Assembly: GCF_002583555.1 (NCBI RefSeq)
Contig: NZ_BEGX01000057.1
Location: 1 to 64,000, forward strand
Origin: Pseudonocardia sp. N23
Lineage (GTDB): Bacteria > Actinomycetota > Actinomycetes > Mycobacteriales > Pseudonocardiaceae
Direction: 5' to 3'
Length of the DNA: 64,000 nt
Numbering within the stretch: the first letter of the stretch is position 1; each line of letters starts with the position of its first letter. The position numbers were made by a program, and so were the translations under genes. This document shows positions 26,140-36,234 of this stretch, one piece after another. The notes under the pieces were generated by a model. It was not told the origin of the DNA. It saw nothing but the letters and a program-made list of their open reading frames with translations, and did not search any database.

Positions 26140-26420
26140 CGAGTCCGGGGCGAGCACGTCCGACCGGTGTTGGGCCGGTCGGACGCCGTCGCGTGCGTGA
26201 CCTTGACCACCTCGGATGTGCGGATTATGTTCTCATGATTGTTAACAATCTTGGGTACAGGACCGTCAACATCGTTCCGCCACACCGTTCGGCACACTCG
26301 ACATGCTCCGCATGACCGGTCGCCACCTCGGCGGCTCGTCGTCCTCGTGACGACGATTGCCTCCCGCTCCACCGGCTCGGTCCGGGCGACGACGCCCGGC
26401 GGCACAGAGAGGGCGTCGCG
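26140..26420 (+). promoter_or_regulatory. Regulatory region with GATTGTTAACAATC palindrome
   Basis: This 281-bp gap precedes the catabolic operon. A perfect 14-bp palindrome GATTGTTAACAATC lies at 26237-26250 in an AT-rich pocket that stands out from the surrounding high-GC DNA. It resembles GntR- or similar HTH-type operators. No coding sequence is seen. A leader of more than 150 bases would follow if the promoter lies at the palindrome. Confidence 0.6.
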
Positions 26421-28058
26421 ATGCGCCTCGACCCGGAACGGACCCGACCCCACGCGCGAAGAGTCGCGATCGTCGCGGCAGCGATCGGCCTCGCACTGGT
26501 CGCCGCCGCCTGCGGCTCCTCCGGTGGCGGCGGTGGCGCGGGTGCGGCAGCGACCCTCGACACCTCGCACCCCCACGGCGGTGACCCCGCCCAGGAAGGA
26601 ACGCCGGTCGCGGGCGGCACGCTCGTCGTCGGCTCCTACACCGAGGCCCGCTCCTACGACCCGACCGTCGGTTCCAACCTGGTCGCCTCCGCGATCTACG
26701 ACTCGCTGATGAAGATGGACGCCTCCGGTACGCCACAGCCGTTCCTCGCGCGGTCGATGGACACCCCCGACCAGGGCCGGACCTGGGTCCTGACGCTCCG
26801 CCCGAACGTGCGGTTCCACGACGGCACCCCGCTCGACGCCGACGCGGTGATCTTCAACGTGAAGCGCCAGCAGGACAAGCCGACCGCGCTCGGCCACCTC
26901 TACACGACGCCGATCGCGAGCATGACCGCCGTCGACCCGCTCACCGTGAGGTTCGACCTCAACCGGCCGGTCGGGTCGTTCCCGGTCGTCTTCGCGCTCC
27001 CCTTCGGCTCGGGCAACCTGGGGACGATCGCGTCCCCCACCGCCGTCGTGAAGTACGGCGCCGACTACGGCCGCAACCCCGTCGGAGCGGGGCCTTTCAG
27101 GTTCGTCGAGTGGATCCCGAACAACAAGGCGACCGTGGTCCGCAACGACGACTACTGGCAGCCGGGCCTGCCCCATCTCGACGGCATCGAGTTCCGGCCG
27201 CTGTCGGACACCGAGACCCGCTACGCCTCACTGGTCAACGGCGACATCGACCTCGACATCGCGGGGTTCCACTCCGAGGTGTTCCGAGCGTCGCAGAACA
27301 AGGACCTCAGGGTCTACTTCGGGCCGGGTGGCGACGGCGAGTACCTCTACTTCAACGTCACCCGGAAGCCCTTCGACGACCCGCGGATGCGCGAGGCGAT
27401 CATCCACGCGATCGACCCGACGGCGCTCTCGGCCACCCAGTACCAGAACACGATGGCCCAGGCGGTCACCGCGTTCGCGGCGGGCGACCAGTACTACAGC
27501 GAGAAGGCGGCGCAGGAGTGGCCGGCCTACGACCCGGAGCGGGCGCGGCAGCTCATCGCCGACTACAGGGCGTCGGGCGGGGACCCGGACTTCACGTTCT
27601 CCGACTCCAACTCCCCCGGCAACATCCAGTTCGCGACGTTCCTGCAGGCGCAGTGGATGGCCGTCGGGCTCGACGTGACGCTGAAGTTCGACGACCTCGC
27701 GACGCTGGTCACGACCGTCGTGCAGGGCGGGCAGTTCCAGATGGTGCACTGGATCGCCGGGCCGTACGAGAACCCGTACCCGTTCATGTTCAACCAGTTC
27801 CACTCGGGCGGGATCAACAACTACGGCAGGTACGCCAACCCGCAGGTCGACGCCGCCCTCGACGAGGCCGCCGCCACGACCGACCAGGCCACGCGCGTCG
27901 CCGCGTACCAGCGGGTGCAGGAGCTGGTGAACGCCGACCGGGCGGTCGTCTGGCTCAGCCGCGCCTACAAGGCAGCGCTCACGAACCAGCAGGTCCGGGG
28001 CGTGCAGCGTTACCTGTCCAGCGAGATCTTCTGGGGCTCGGTCTGGATGGCGACGTGA
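26421..28058 (+). CDS. Peptide/solute-binding lipoprotein (SBP_bac_5)
   Basis: A 545-residue extracytoplasmic binding protein of the oligopeptide/nickel family. The signal peptide ends in the lipobox VAAACG; a Gly-rich linker follows. Core motifs: GGTLVVGSYTEARSYDPT, LRPNVRFHDGTPLDADAVIFN, GAGPFRFVEWIPNN and LNVTRKPFDDPRMREAI-like YLYFNVTRKPF. No ABC permease or ATPase genes accompany it, so it must use transport proteins encoded elsewhere. It is the first gene before a coupled catabolic operon, so it probably supplies that pathway substrate (inference). Confidence 0.87.
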   Translation: MRLDPERTRPHARRVAIVAAAIGLALVAAACGSSGGGGGAGAAATLDTSHPHGGDPAQEGTPVAGGTLVVGSYTEARSYDPTVGSNLVASAIYDSLMKMDASGTPQPFLARSMDTPDQGRTWVLTLRPNVRFHDGTPLDADAVIFNVKRQQDKPTALGHLYTTPIASMTAVDPLTVRFDLNRPVGSFPVVFALPFGSGNLGTIASPTAVVKYGADYGRNPVGAGPFRFVEWIPNNKATVVRNDDYWQPGLPHLDGIEFRPLSDTETRYASLVNGDIDLDIAGFHSEVFRASQNKDLRVYFGPGGDGEYLYFNVTRKPFDDPRMREAIIHAIDPTALSATQYQNTMAQAVTAFAAGDQYYSEKAAQEWPAYDPERARQLIADYRASGGDPDFTFSDSNSPGNIQFATFLQAQWMAVGLDVTLKFDDLATLVTTVVQGGQFQMVHWIAGPYENPYPFMFNQFHSGGINNYGRYANPQVDAALDEAAATTDQATRVAAYQRVQELVNADRAVVWLSRAYKAALTNQQVRGVQRYLSSEIFWGSVWMAT

Positions 28059-28080
28059 ACCGGTGCGAGGAAGGACGACA

Positions 28081-29544
28081 GTGACGACAGTGACGACGGG
28101 CACGACGCAGTCTCACGAGACGGGCACGGCCAGGGCCGCGGGAGCCGACAAGGTGTACCCGTCGCCGCAGGCGGCGGTGGCCGACATCGCCGACGGCTCG
28201 TCCGTCGCGATCGCAGGGTTCGGGGTGACCCACCGGTTCCCGTCGAGCCTGATCACCGCGTTGCGCGACCAGGGCGCGCGGCGGCTCACGGTGTACTGCA
28301 ACGGGCTGGGGCAGCCCGGCCACCCCACCGCGCAGAGCCTCGCCGAGAACGGGCAGCTGTCGCGGCTGGTGGCGTCGTTCTCCGCGCGGCCCGGGCCGGT
28401 GACCGCCGCCGAGGCCGGGATCGAGGCCGGCGACATCGAGCTGGAGCTCGTGCCGCAGGGGACGCTCGTCGAACGGATGCGCGCCGGCGGCGCGGGCATC
28501 GCCGCCTTCTACACCCCCGCCGGGGCGGGCACCGCGATCGGCGACGGCAAGGAGGTCCGCGACTTCGACGGCGTACCGCACCTGCTCGAACACGGCATCC
28601 GCACCGACTACGCGCTGCTGCGCGCGCACCGCGCCGACCGGATGGGCAACGTCGCGTTCCGCGGCGCGAGCCGCAACTTCAACGACAGCTTCGCCAAGGC
28701 CGCCCACTGCGCGATCGTCGAGGTCGACGAGATCGTCGAGGTCGGTGAGCTCGCCCCCGACGAGATCGACCTGCCCGGCGTGTTCGTCGCGCGCGTCGTG
28801 CAGACCACCGTGACGATCGACGTGAACGACCTGCCCCGGCGCGCCGCCCGGCCCGCCGGGAGCGGCCGGCTCTACCACGACAAGCCGGGGATGACCCGGG
28901 CCGGCATCGGCCGCCGCCTCGCCGCCCTGATCGCCCCCGGCAGCCTGGTGAACCTCGGCGCGGGCCTGCCGAACCTCGCCGCCGACCACCTCGCCGGGCG
29001 CGGTGTCACCCTGCACGGCGAGAACGGGGTGCTGGGCCACGGCGGGTTCGTCACCGACGGGCCGCGCGACCCCGACATGCACGACGCCGGCGGGAACTTC
29101 GTCACTCTGCTGCCGGGGGCGTCGTTCTTCGACAGCGTCACGTCGTTCGAGATCGCCCGCTCCGGGCGTCTCGACGCCGTCGTGCTGGGTGCCTACCAGG
29201 TCGGGGGCAGCGGCGACCTGGCGAACTGGGCCGTCCCGGGGCGGATCGGCGGCGGCATCGGCGGCGCCATGGACCTGGCCGTCGGGGCGAAGCGGGTGAT
29301 CGTGACGCTCGAGCACTCCGACAGCGGGGGGCGACCGAAGCTGGTGCAGCACTGCAGCTATCCGGTGACCGCGGTGGGGTGTGTCGACGCGATCGTCACC
29401 GACCTGGCGCTGCTCACCCGCGACGGCGACGGGTTCCGGCTCGACGAGGTCGCGGCCGGGTTCACCGTCGACGAGGTGCTGGCCCTGACCGACATGTCCG
29501 TGACCGTCGCCGAGCACGTCGGCGTCATGCAGGAGGCCTGGTGA
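28081..29544 (+). CDS. CoA-transferase, fused alpha and beta subunits
   Basis: A 487-residue family I CoA-transferase with both subunits in one chain. The alpha-like half (residues about 20-240) has GSSVAIAGFGVTHRFPSSLI and GNVAFRGASRNFN. The beta-like half has GSLVNLGAGLPNLAADHL and the catalytic Glu314 in GENGVLGHGG. It should move CoA from a donor such as succinyl- or acetyl-CoA to an acid made by the pathway. GTG 28081 is supported by GAGGAAGGA 5 bases upstream; GTG 28090 is the alternative. It overlaps the next gene by GTGA. Confidence 0.87.
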   Translation: MTTVTTGTTQSHETGTARAAGADKVYPSPQAAVADIADGSSVAIAGFGVTHRFPSSLITALRDQGARRLTVYCNGLGQPGHPTAQSLAENGQLSRLVASFSARPGPVTAAEAGIEAGDIELELVPQGTLVERMRAGGAGIAAFYTPAGAGTAIGDGKEVRDFDGVPHLLEHGIRTDYALLRAHRADRMGNVAFRGASRNFNDSFAKAAHCAIVEVDEIVEVGELAPDEIDLPGVFVARVVQTTVTIDVNDLPRRAARPAGSGRLYHDKPGMTRAGIGRRLAALIAPGSLVNLGAGLPNLAADHLAGRGVTLHGENGVLGHGGFVTDGPRDPDMHDAGGNFVTLLPGASFFDSVTSFEIARSGRLDAVVLGAYQVGGSGDLANWAVPGRIGGGIGGAMDLAVGAKRVIVTLEHSDSGGRPKLVQHCSYPVTAVGCVDAIVTDLALLTRDGDGFRLDEVAAGFTVDEVLALTDMSVTVAEHVGVMQEAW

Positions 29545-31064
29545 GCAACGGCGTCGACAACAGGGTCTCGTTCCTCGACACGACGTTCCGCGACGGTTCG
29601 CAGTCCTTGTGGGCCATGGGGATCCGCTACGGGATGATGGAGGCCCTCGCAGGCGACCTCGACCGGGCCGGGTTCTCCCACATCGAGCTGCCCGCCAACG
29701 CGATCTTCTTCAAGAAGATGGTCCGCGACCTGCGCGAGGACCCGTGGGACACGATGCGGATGCTCGCCCGCACCATCACCCGCACCCCGACGACGTGCAT
29801 GGGCGGCGTCGGCGGCAACCTCAACGGGTTCGGCACCCCCACCGCGCCGGTGCTCGGGGAGCTGTTCGCGGAGAAGCTCGCCGAGATCGGGGTGATGAAC
29901 CGGGCGCAGCTCATGGCCAACACCGCCGACCAGACCATCCGCCAGTTCCCCACCGCCGTCCCGCGGGCCCGCGAGCTGGGCCTGACCGTTGCGCTGGCCG
30001 TCTGCTACACGATCTCGCCGCGGCACACCGACGAGCACTTCGCCGAGACCACCCGGCGCTGCGCCCGGTTCAGGCCCGATGTCATCTACATCAAGGACGC
30101 CGGTGGGCTGCTCACCGTTGACCGCATCCGGACGCTGCTGCCCGTCGTCATGGCCGAGGCCGGGGACATCCCCGTCGAGCTGCACTCGCACTGCACCACC
30201 GGGCTCGCTCCGCTCGTCTACCTGGAGGCGTTGGCGCTCGGGGTGCGGACGCTGCACTGCGGGGTCCCGCCGTTGGCCGACGGTTCCGCCCAGCCGTCGG
30301 TGCTCACCACCGCGCGCAACTCCCGTGTCCTGGGCTTCACCCCGACCGTGGACGAGGAGCTGCTCGCGTCGGTGTCGTCGCGGCTGGAGGAGTTCGCCCG
30401 CCGCGACGGCATGCCGCTGGGCCGCCCGCCGGCCCACGACGCCAACCACTACCGCCACCAGATCCCGGGCGGCGTCATCTCCAACCTGCGCCACCAGCTC
30501 GCCGGGATCGGCCTCGGCGACCGGCTCACCGACGTCCTCGAGGAGTGCGTGCGCATCCGCGAGGAGCTCGGGTACCCGATCATGATCACGCCGTACTCGC
30601 AGTACGTCGCGACGCAGGCGGCGATCAACGTCGCCTCCGGGCGGCGCTACGACGTCGTCATCGACGAGCTCGTCCGCTTCGCCCAGGGCGCCTACGGGGA
30701 GGACTCCGGGTACACCTGGATGGATCCCGACCTGCGCGACCGGTTCCTGGCCCTGCCCCGCGCCGCCGAGCTCGCCGACGCCGCGGCTCGCCCGCCCGTC
30801 GGGGTCACCCTCGACGACGTCCGGGAGTCGATCGGCGCCCCCGGCATCTCCGACGAGGAGCTGATCCTGCGGGCGATCATGCAGGGCACCGCGGAGATCG
30901 ACGCCATGCGCGCAGCGGGCCCGCCCCGCACCTATCACTCCGGCGGCCTACCGCTGCGCACGTTGATCGACCGGCTCGGGGAGACGTCGCGGGTCCGGTA
31001 CGTGCAGCTCAGCCGGGGTGCGACGTCGATGGAGCTGCGCTCCCGGAAGGAGACCGCATCATGA
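29541..31064 (+). CDS. Biotin-dependent carboxyltransferase (5S/PycB-like)
   Basis: A 507-residue protein: an HMGL-like TIM barrel (residues about 5-270), then a PYC/OADA conserved domain. Residues known in transcarboxylase 5S are kept at nearly the same numbers: Asp13 in LDTTFRDG, Lys185 in IYIKDAGGLL (carbamylated in the family) and His215/His217 in ELHSHC, which bind the metal. Such subunits move CO2 between carboxybiotin and a 2-oxo acid (pyruvate or oxaloacetate). The substrate-binding segment differs from pyruvate carboxylase, so the substrate is open. GTG 29541 has a perfect AGGAGG just upstream and overlaps the CoA-transferase stop. Confidence 0.85.
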   Translation: MSNGVDNRVSFLDTTFRDGSQSLWAMGIRYGMMEALAGDLDRAGFSHIELPANAIFFKKMVRDLREDPWDTMRMLARTITRTPTTCMGGVGGNLNGFGTPTAPVLGELFAEKLAEIGVMNRAQLMANTADQTIRQFPTAVPRARELGLTVALAVCYTISPRHTDEHFAETTRRCARFRPDVIYIKDAGGLLTVDRIRTLLPVVMAEAGDIPVELHSHCTTGLAPLVYLEALALGVRTLHCGVPPLADGSAQPSVLTTARNSRVLGFTPTVDEELLASVSSRLEEFARRDGMPLGRPPAHDANHYRHQIPGGVISNLRHQLAGIGLGDRLTDVLEECVRIREELGYPIMITPYSQYVATQAAINVASGRRYDVVIDELVRFAQGAYGEDSGYTWMDPDLRDRFLALPRAAELADAAARPPVGVTLDDVRESIGAPGISDEELILRAIMQGTAEIDAMRAAGPPRTYHSGGLPLRTLIDRLGETSRVRYVQLSRGATSMELRSRKETAS

Positions 31065-31581
31065 CCGAGCCGCGTGGGCTCACCGACGAGGACGTCGACC
31101 AGGTGACCCGGCTCGTCGAGAGCCTGGACCGGTCGGGGTTCGACTTCCTGCGGGTCGAGCTGGGAGACCTGCGGATCACGATCGGGACGGGCGAGCCGCC
31201 CGCCGCCGGCGGCGCTCCCCCACCCCCTCCGGTGGCGCCTGTCGCCGCGGTCGCACCCGTTGCGGCGCAGGCGGTCACACCTGCCACGCCGGTCGCCGCG
31301 GCCGATGTCGCCGCCACGGATCCTGTCGCCACGGCCGCCGCCGGGGGCGTCGAGATCACCGCACCGACGATGGGCATCTTCTACGCCCGGCCCGAGCCCG
31401 GGAAGCCTCCGTTCGTCGCGGTCGGCGACCTGGTCGAGGAGACGACGACGGTCGCGCTCGTCGAGGTCATGAAGACCTTCCACTCGGTCGCGGCCGGGGT
31501 GCGGGGCACGGTCGCCGAGATCTGTGTGTCCGACACCGACTTCGTCGAGTTCGGGGCGGTGCTGATGCGGGTCTCGCAGCC

Positions 31582-31585
<4 letters not shown>
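31061..31585 (+). CDS. Biotin carboxyl carrier protein
   Basis: A 174-residue carrier subunit. The N-terminal 45 residues are like AccB, followed by a Pro/Ala/Val hinge (residues about 46-95) and a biotinyl domain from VEITAPTMGIFY. Lys138 in EVMKTFHSV is the biotinylation site, 36 residues from the C-terminus. The local motif is VMKTF rather than the usual AMKM/VMKLM. It sits between the carboxyltransferase and biotin carboxylase genes with 4-base overlaps, so the three form one enzyme. Confidence 0.9.
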
Positions 31586-32951
<1,366 letters not shown>

Positions 32952-32955
<4 letters not shown>

Positions 32956-34475
32956 GCGCGGACGAGGTCGCGCGGCTGCGCGCGTTGGCCGACCGGTTGC
33001 GGGCCCTCCCGCTGGCCGACGTTCCCGGGGCCCTCACCTTCACCCCTGCCAGCGGCGATGGCCTCTCTGGCGACCATCGGCCCTCACGACCCCTGACCAG
33101 CGGATCCATTGCCGGAACGCGGGCGGCGCTCGATGCGGGCGAGACCACCGCGCTCGCGCTGACCGACGAGGCGCTGGAGCGGGCTGAACGGCACGCCGAC
33201 CACGGCGTGTTCGTCCACGTCCTGGCCGAGTCCGCCCGCGCCGAGGCCGCACGGGCCGACCGCTGCGCGGCGCGGGGTCCGCTGCACGGCGTCCCCGTCA
33301 CGGTCAAGAACAACATCCACGTCGCCGGCGTCCCGACCACCTGCGGCTCGCCGGTGTTCGCCGGCCGGGTGGCCACGACCGACGCCGCCGTCGTGACCCG
33401 GCTGCGGAACGCGGGTGCGGTGATCGTCGGGACGACGAACCTGCACGAGATGGCGTTCGGCTCGACGTCGGTCAACCCGTACACCGGCACGGTCCGCAAC
33501 CCGCGCGCCCCGGAGTACGTCGCGGGCGGGTCGAGCGGCGGGTCGGCGGCGGCGGTCGCGCTGGGCATCGGGTTCGCCTCGCTCGGCACCGACGCCGCCG
33601 GGTCGGTCCGGATGCCCGCGAGCTGCTGCGGGGTCGTCGGGTTCAAGCCGACGCACGGTGTGGTGTCGCTGCGCGGGGTGGTCCCGACGAGCATGTCCCA
33701 CGTCGACCACGTCGGTCCGCTGTGCACCTCGGTCGCCGATGCCCGCCTGCTGCTCGACGTCCTGGCCGGCCACGACCGGGACGACCCGCACTCCGATCCG
33801 CGGCCGCTCGTCGCGGCCGATCCGGTCACCGACCTGGACGACGTCGTCGTCGGGGTGCCGCAGGAGTACTTCTGGACCGGCCTGGACGACGACGTCGAGA
33901 GGGTGTGCCGGGCAGCGGTGGCGCGTCTGACGGACGCGGGTGCGCAGGTCAGGCCGGTGGTCTGCGACATCGGGGCGCTGATGCCGCTGCAGGCCGTCGC
34001 CATGTTCGTCGAGGCCCACGTCGTGCACGCGGAGCACCTGCGGGCGACCCCCGAGCTGTACTCCCCCGGGCTGCGCGACCGGCTCCTCGCGGGCGGCTCG
34101 GTGCTCGCGCAGGACTACGTCCGCGCGCTGCGGGCGCGCCGGCTCGTCGTCGACGCGATCACCGCGGCCCTCGTCGGCGTCGACGCCCTCGCGATGCCGA
34201 CGATGCCGGTGCCGCCGATGCGCGTCGCCGACGCCGACGCCGATCCCCGCGTCGCGCTGATGGCCCGCCACACCTCGCCGTTCAACCAGAGCGGGCACCC
34301 GGTGGTGTCGCTGCCTGCGGGAGCGACACCGGGCGGGCTGCCGGTCGGGCTCCAGCTCGTCGGCCACCCGTTCGCCGATCTCCGGCTGCTGGCGATCGCC
34401 GAGGCGGCCGAGACGGCACTCAGCCGAGCAGTCCCCGCATCGCCGTCCCGGTCACGACCATCCGGCCGATCATGA
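32952..34475 (+). CDS. Amidase signature family amidohydrolase
   Basis: A 507-residue amidase with the Ser-cisSer-Lys triad visible: Lys119 in VTVKNN, Ser194 in GGSSGGSAAA and Ser218 in GTDAAGSVRMP. It resembles allophanate hydrolase/AtzE-type and Glu-tRNA amidotransferase A-type amidases; GatB and GatC are absent. It is the last gene of the coupled operon, so it probably opens an amide or ureide in the pathway. The N-terminal segment (residues about 33-46) contains a stretch matching a dispersed palindromic repeat. Its last 56 bases overlap the convergent DehI-like gene. Confidence 0.85.
33049..33087. repeat. Degenerate copy of dispersed palindromic repeat, in amidase
   Basis: GGCGATGGCC, then GCGACCATCGGCCCTCAC, matches the clearer copies at 36191 and 48209 with a few changes. 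It is translated in frame as a Gly/Asp/His-rich stretch near the amidase N-terminus. Confidence 0.4.
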
Positions 34476-35262
34476 GCGTCGCGAACTCGTCGACCGACTC
34501 CTGGGCCGTGCGGCGAGCCGCTCCCCCGATGTCGAGCCGCTCCGCGTCGAGCAGCGGCAGGAGGTCGTCGACAGCCACCCGCCGGGCGCGCTCGAGGAGC
34601 CGGCGCTGGGTCGCCTGCAGGACACCCTCCCTGTGCGACGGCAGCAGCGCGACGTAGGCCGTCGCCAGGAACGGTGGCCACAGGGTCAGGTGGCGGTACA
34701 GGCTCGCGTGCGCGACGCCCGGGCCGAGGCGTCCGAGCTCGTCGGCGGCCCGGACGAGTGCCTGCAGGTCGGGGGTCAGCGCGCTCATCGACGGCAGGGG
34801 CGGCGCGCCGGTGCGTGGCGGCGACGGCCAGGGCGCAGCCGGCGCAGGCCGGCCCGGGGCCGCCGGGCCCGCGGCCGCGCCGTGCAGAACGGCAGCGACG
34901 GTCGTCATGACAAGGAAGTTCACCGAGTTCGCGTGGTTGTAGTCGTCGATCACCTCGGCGACCCCCCGCCGGGTGTCGGGCCCGACACCGAGCGCGTCCC
35001 AGACGTGTCCGGGCAGCCCGTCGAGCTGCGCCGCCCGAGCCTCCTCCCGGATCGCGGCGACGCGCTCGCGCAGCACCTCGGTGCCGTAGAGGGGCTTGAC
35101 GGTGTCCCAGACCGCGGGCAACGCTCCCGGCACCGTGGCCAGGTGCCGCCAGATCAGGTTCACGAACGGCAGGCCGAGCGTCGTCCGCAGGTCCTCGAAG
35201 ATCTCCGCCGTCTCGCCGACCGCGTCCGCCTCGGCGACCGCGGGGATGGGGTCGGCGGTCAC
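34420..35262 (-). CDS. DehI-like halocarboxylic acid dehalogenase family protein
   Basis: A 280-residue helical protein similar to DehI-type 2-haloacid dehalogenases. It has two internally similar halves: ETAEIFEDLRTTLGLPFVN with HLATVPGALPAVWDTVKPLYG, and PDLQALVRAADELGRLGP with ASLYRHLTLWPPFLATAYVAL. An Ala/Pro-rich linker separates them. In this family the role is not always dehalogenation, so the activity is uncertain. The gene starts at GTG 35262, overlapping the panE remnant stop, and its end overlaps the amidase end by 56 bases on the opposite strand. Confidence 0.7.
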   Translation of the reverse strand: MTADPIPAVAEADAVGETAEIFEDLRTTLGLPFVNLIWRHLATVPGALPAVWDTVKPLYGTEVLRERVAAIREEARAAQLDGLPGHVWDALGVGPDTRRGVAEVIDDYNHANSVNFLVMTTVAAVLHGAAAGPAAPGRPAPAAPWPSPPRTGAPPLPSMSALTPDLQALVRAADELGRLGPGVAHASLYRHLTLWPPFLATAYVALLPSHREGVLQATQRRLLERARRVAVDDLLPLLDAERLDIGGAARRTAQESVDEFATLMIGRMVVTGTAMRGLLG

Positions 35263-35474
35263 GCGGGGGCGCCGGCGGCGTGACGCGGGAGGATGTCGGC
35301 GACCGCGCGGTTCGCAGGCACGTCCGTCCCGAGCGCGGCGGCGCGGGCGACGGCCGTGTCCTCGCCGACCAGCGGCTCGATCTGCCTCGCCCCCTGTTCG
35401 TCGTGGCCGCCCTTCGCGAGCCGGGCCCCGAAGTAGCCACCAACCCCGCCGGTGCCCGTCACAGCGATCCGCAT
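35259..35474 (-). pseudogene. panE/ApbA ketopantoate reductase remnant with internal deletion
   Basis: A 71-codon open frame. It begins MRIAVTGTGGVGGYFGARL, the NAD(P)-binding start of 2-dehydropantoate 2-reductase-like proteins (full length about 300 residues). It then jumps directly to a C-terminal-like segment, IEPLVGEDTAVARAAALG and VPANRAVADILPRH. The central 200 or more residues are missing but the frame is kept. A perfect Shine-Dalgarno AAGGAGG (35485-35479) precedes the ATG, so it may still be translated as the leader of the DehI-like gene, whose start it overlaps by 4 bases. Confidence 0.75.
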
Positions 35475-35566
35475 CCAGCCTCCTTTGATGAATGACCGAC
35501 CAAATATAGGTACAGAATCCCAGGCAGCACAGCCCTGGATCCATCTGAGAGGAAGAATGGCCGTAC

Positions 35567-35572
35567 TAGCAT
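35567..35572 (+). promoter_or_regulatory. -10 box of tetR gene
   Basis: TAGCAT ends 7 bases before the GTG at 35580, suggesting a leaderless mRNA. On the other strand TATATT (within about 35505-35510) may serve the panE-remnant/DehI transcript. The GACCGACC direct repeat at about 35492-35500 is a candidate TetR site. Confidence 0.45.
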
Positions 35573-35579
35573 CGGAGCC

Positions 35580-36182
35580 GTGGGAAGGACCCGGCAGTTC
35601 GACGTCGACGACGCGCTGGACGCCGCGCTGCGGACGTTCTGGGAGAACGGGTTCGAGGCGTCGTCGATGCAGACCCTCTGCGAGGCGATGCGCGTCCAGC
35701 CGGGCAGCGCCTACGCCGCGTTCGGCCCCAAGCGTGACCTGTTCACCGCAGCCCTGCGCCGCTACACCGAGACGGTGTCGGCCGAGGCGGTCCGGCGCAT
35801 CACCGCACCCGCGAGCGGCGCGCAGGGCCTGCGCGACTACCTCGACCACCTGATCGACGCCATGGTCGACGGTGACCGGCGCTGGGGCTGCCTGATCACC
35901 AACTCGCTCGTCGAGTTCGCGGAACGGGACCCCGAGCTCACCGGCATGGTCGGCCTGCACCTCGCGAACCTGCGCGCGGCCTTCGAGTCCGCCCTGACCC
36001 GGGCCGCCGCGGCCGGCGAGCTCCGCCCCGGTGCCGGTCCCGGGTCCGCCGACCTGCTGGTGGCCGTCGTCCAGGGCATGAACGTCCTGGCCAGGAGCCG
36101 CCCCGGACGTGACCGGCTGCGCGCCGTCGCCGACGCCGCGCTCGCCGGCCTCCTCGCCGAACCGCCCGCCTCGACACCCTGA
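35580..36182 (+). CDS. TetR family transcriptional regulator
   Basis: A 200-residue TetR repressor. The N-terminal helix-turn-helix shows ALDAALRTFWENGFEASSMQ, TLCEAMRVQPGSAYAAFG and PKRDLFTAALRRY; the form resembles AcuR/DhaR-like members. The ligand domain is helical with a CLITNSLVEFAERDPEL segment. It is divergent from the panE remnant/DehI-like gene and a likely regulator of it. Control of the larger carboxylase operon is possible but not shown. The GTG start is supported by the nearby -10 box. Confidence 0.87.
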   Translation: MGRTRQFDVDDALDAALRTFWENGFEASSMQTLCEAMRVQPGSAYAAFGPKRDLFTAALRRYTETVSAEAVRRITAPASGAQGLRDYLDHLIDAMVDGDRRWGCLITNSLVEFAERDPELTGMVGLHLANLRAAFESALTRAAAAGELRPGAGPGSADLLVAVVQGMNVLARSRPGRDRLRAVADAALAGLLAEPPASTP

Positions 36183-36190
36183 TCCGGGGC

Positions 36191-36232
36191 CGTGAGTGGC
36201 CATGCTCGCCGGAGCGACCATCGCCACTCACG
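36191..36232. repeat. Dispersed palindromic repeat, copy A
   Basis: CGTGAGTGGC and GCCACTCACG form perfect 10-bp outer arms; the interior (CATG, CTCG against GCGACCATC) extends the stem with bulges. It sits between the convergent tetR and cobN stops and may also serve as terminator. Further copies lie at 41344 and 48209, with a degenerate one at 33049. Confidence 0.75.
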
Positions 36233-36234
36233 GG

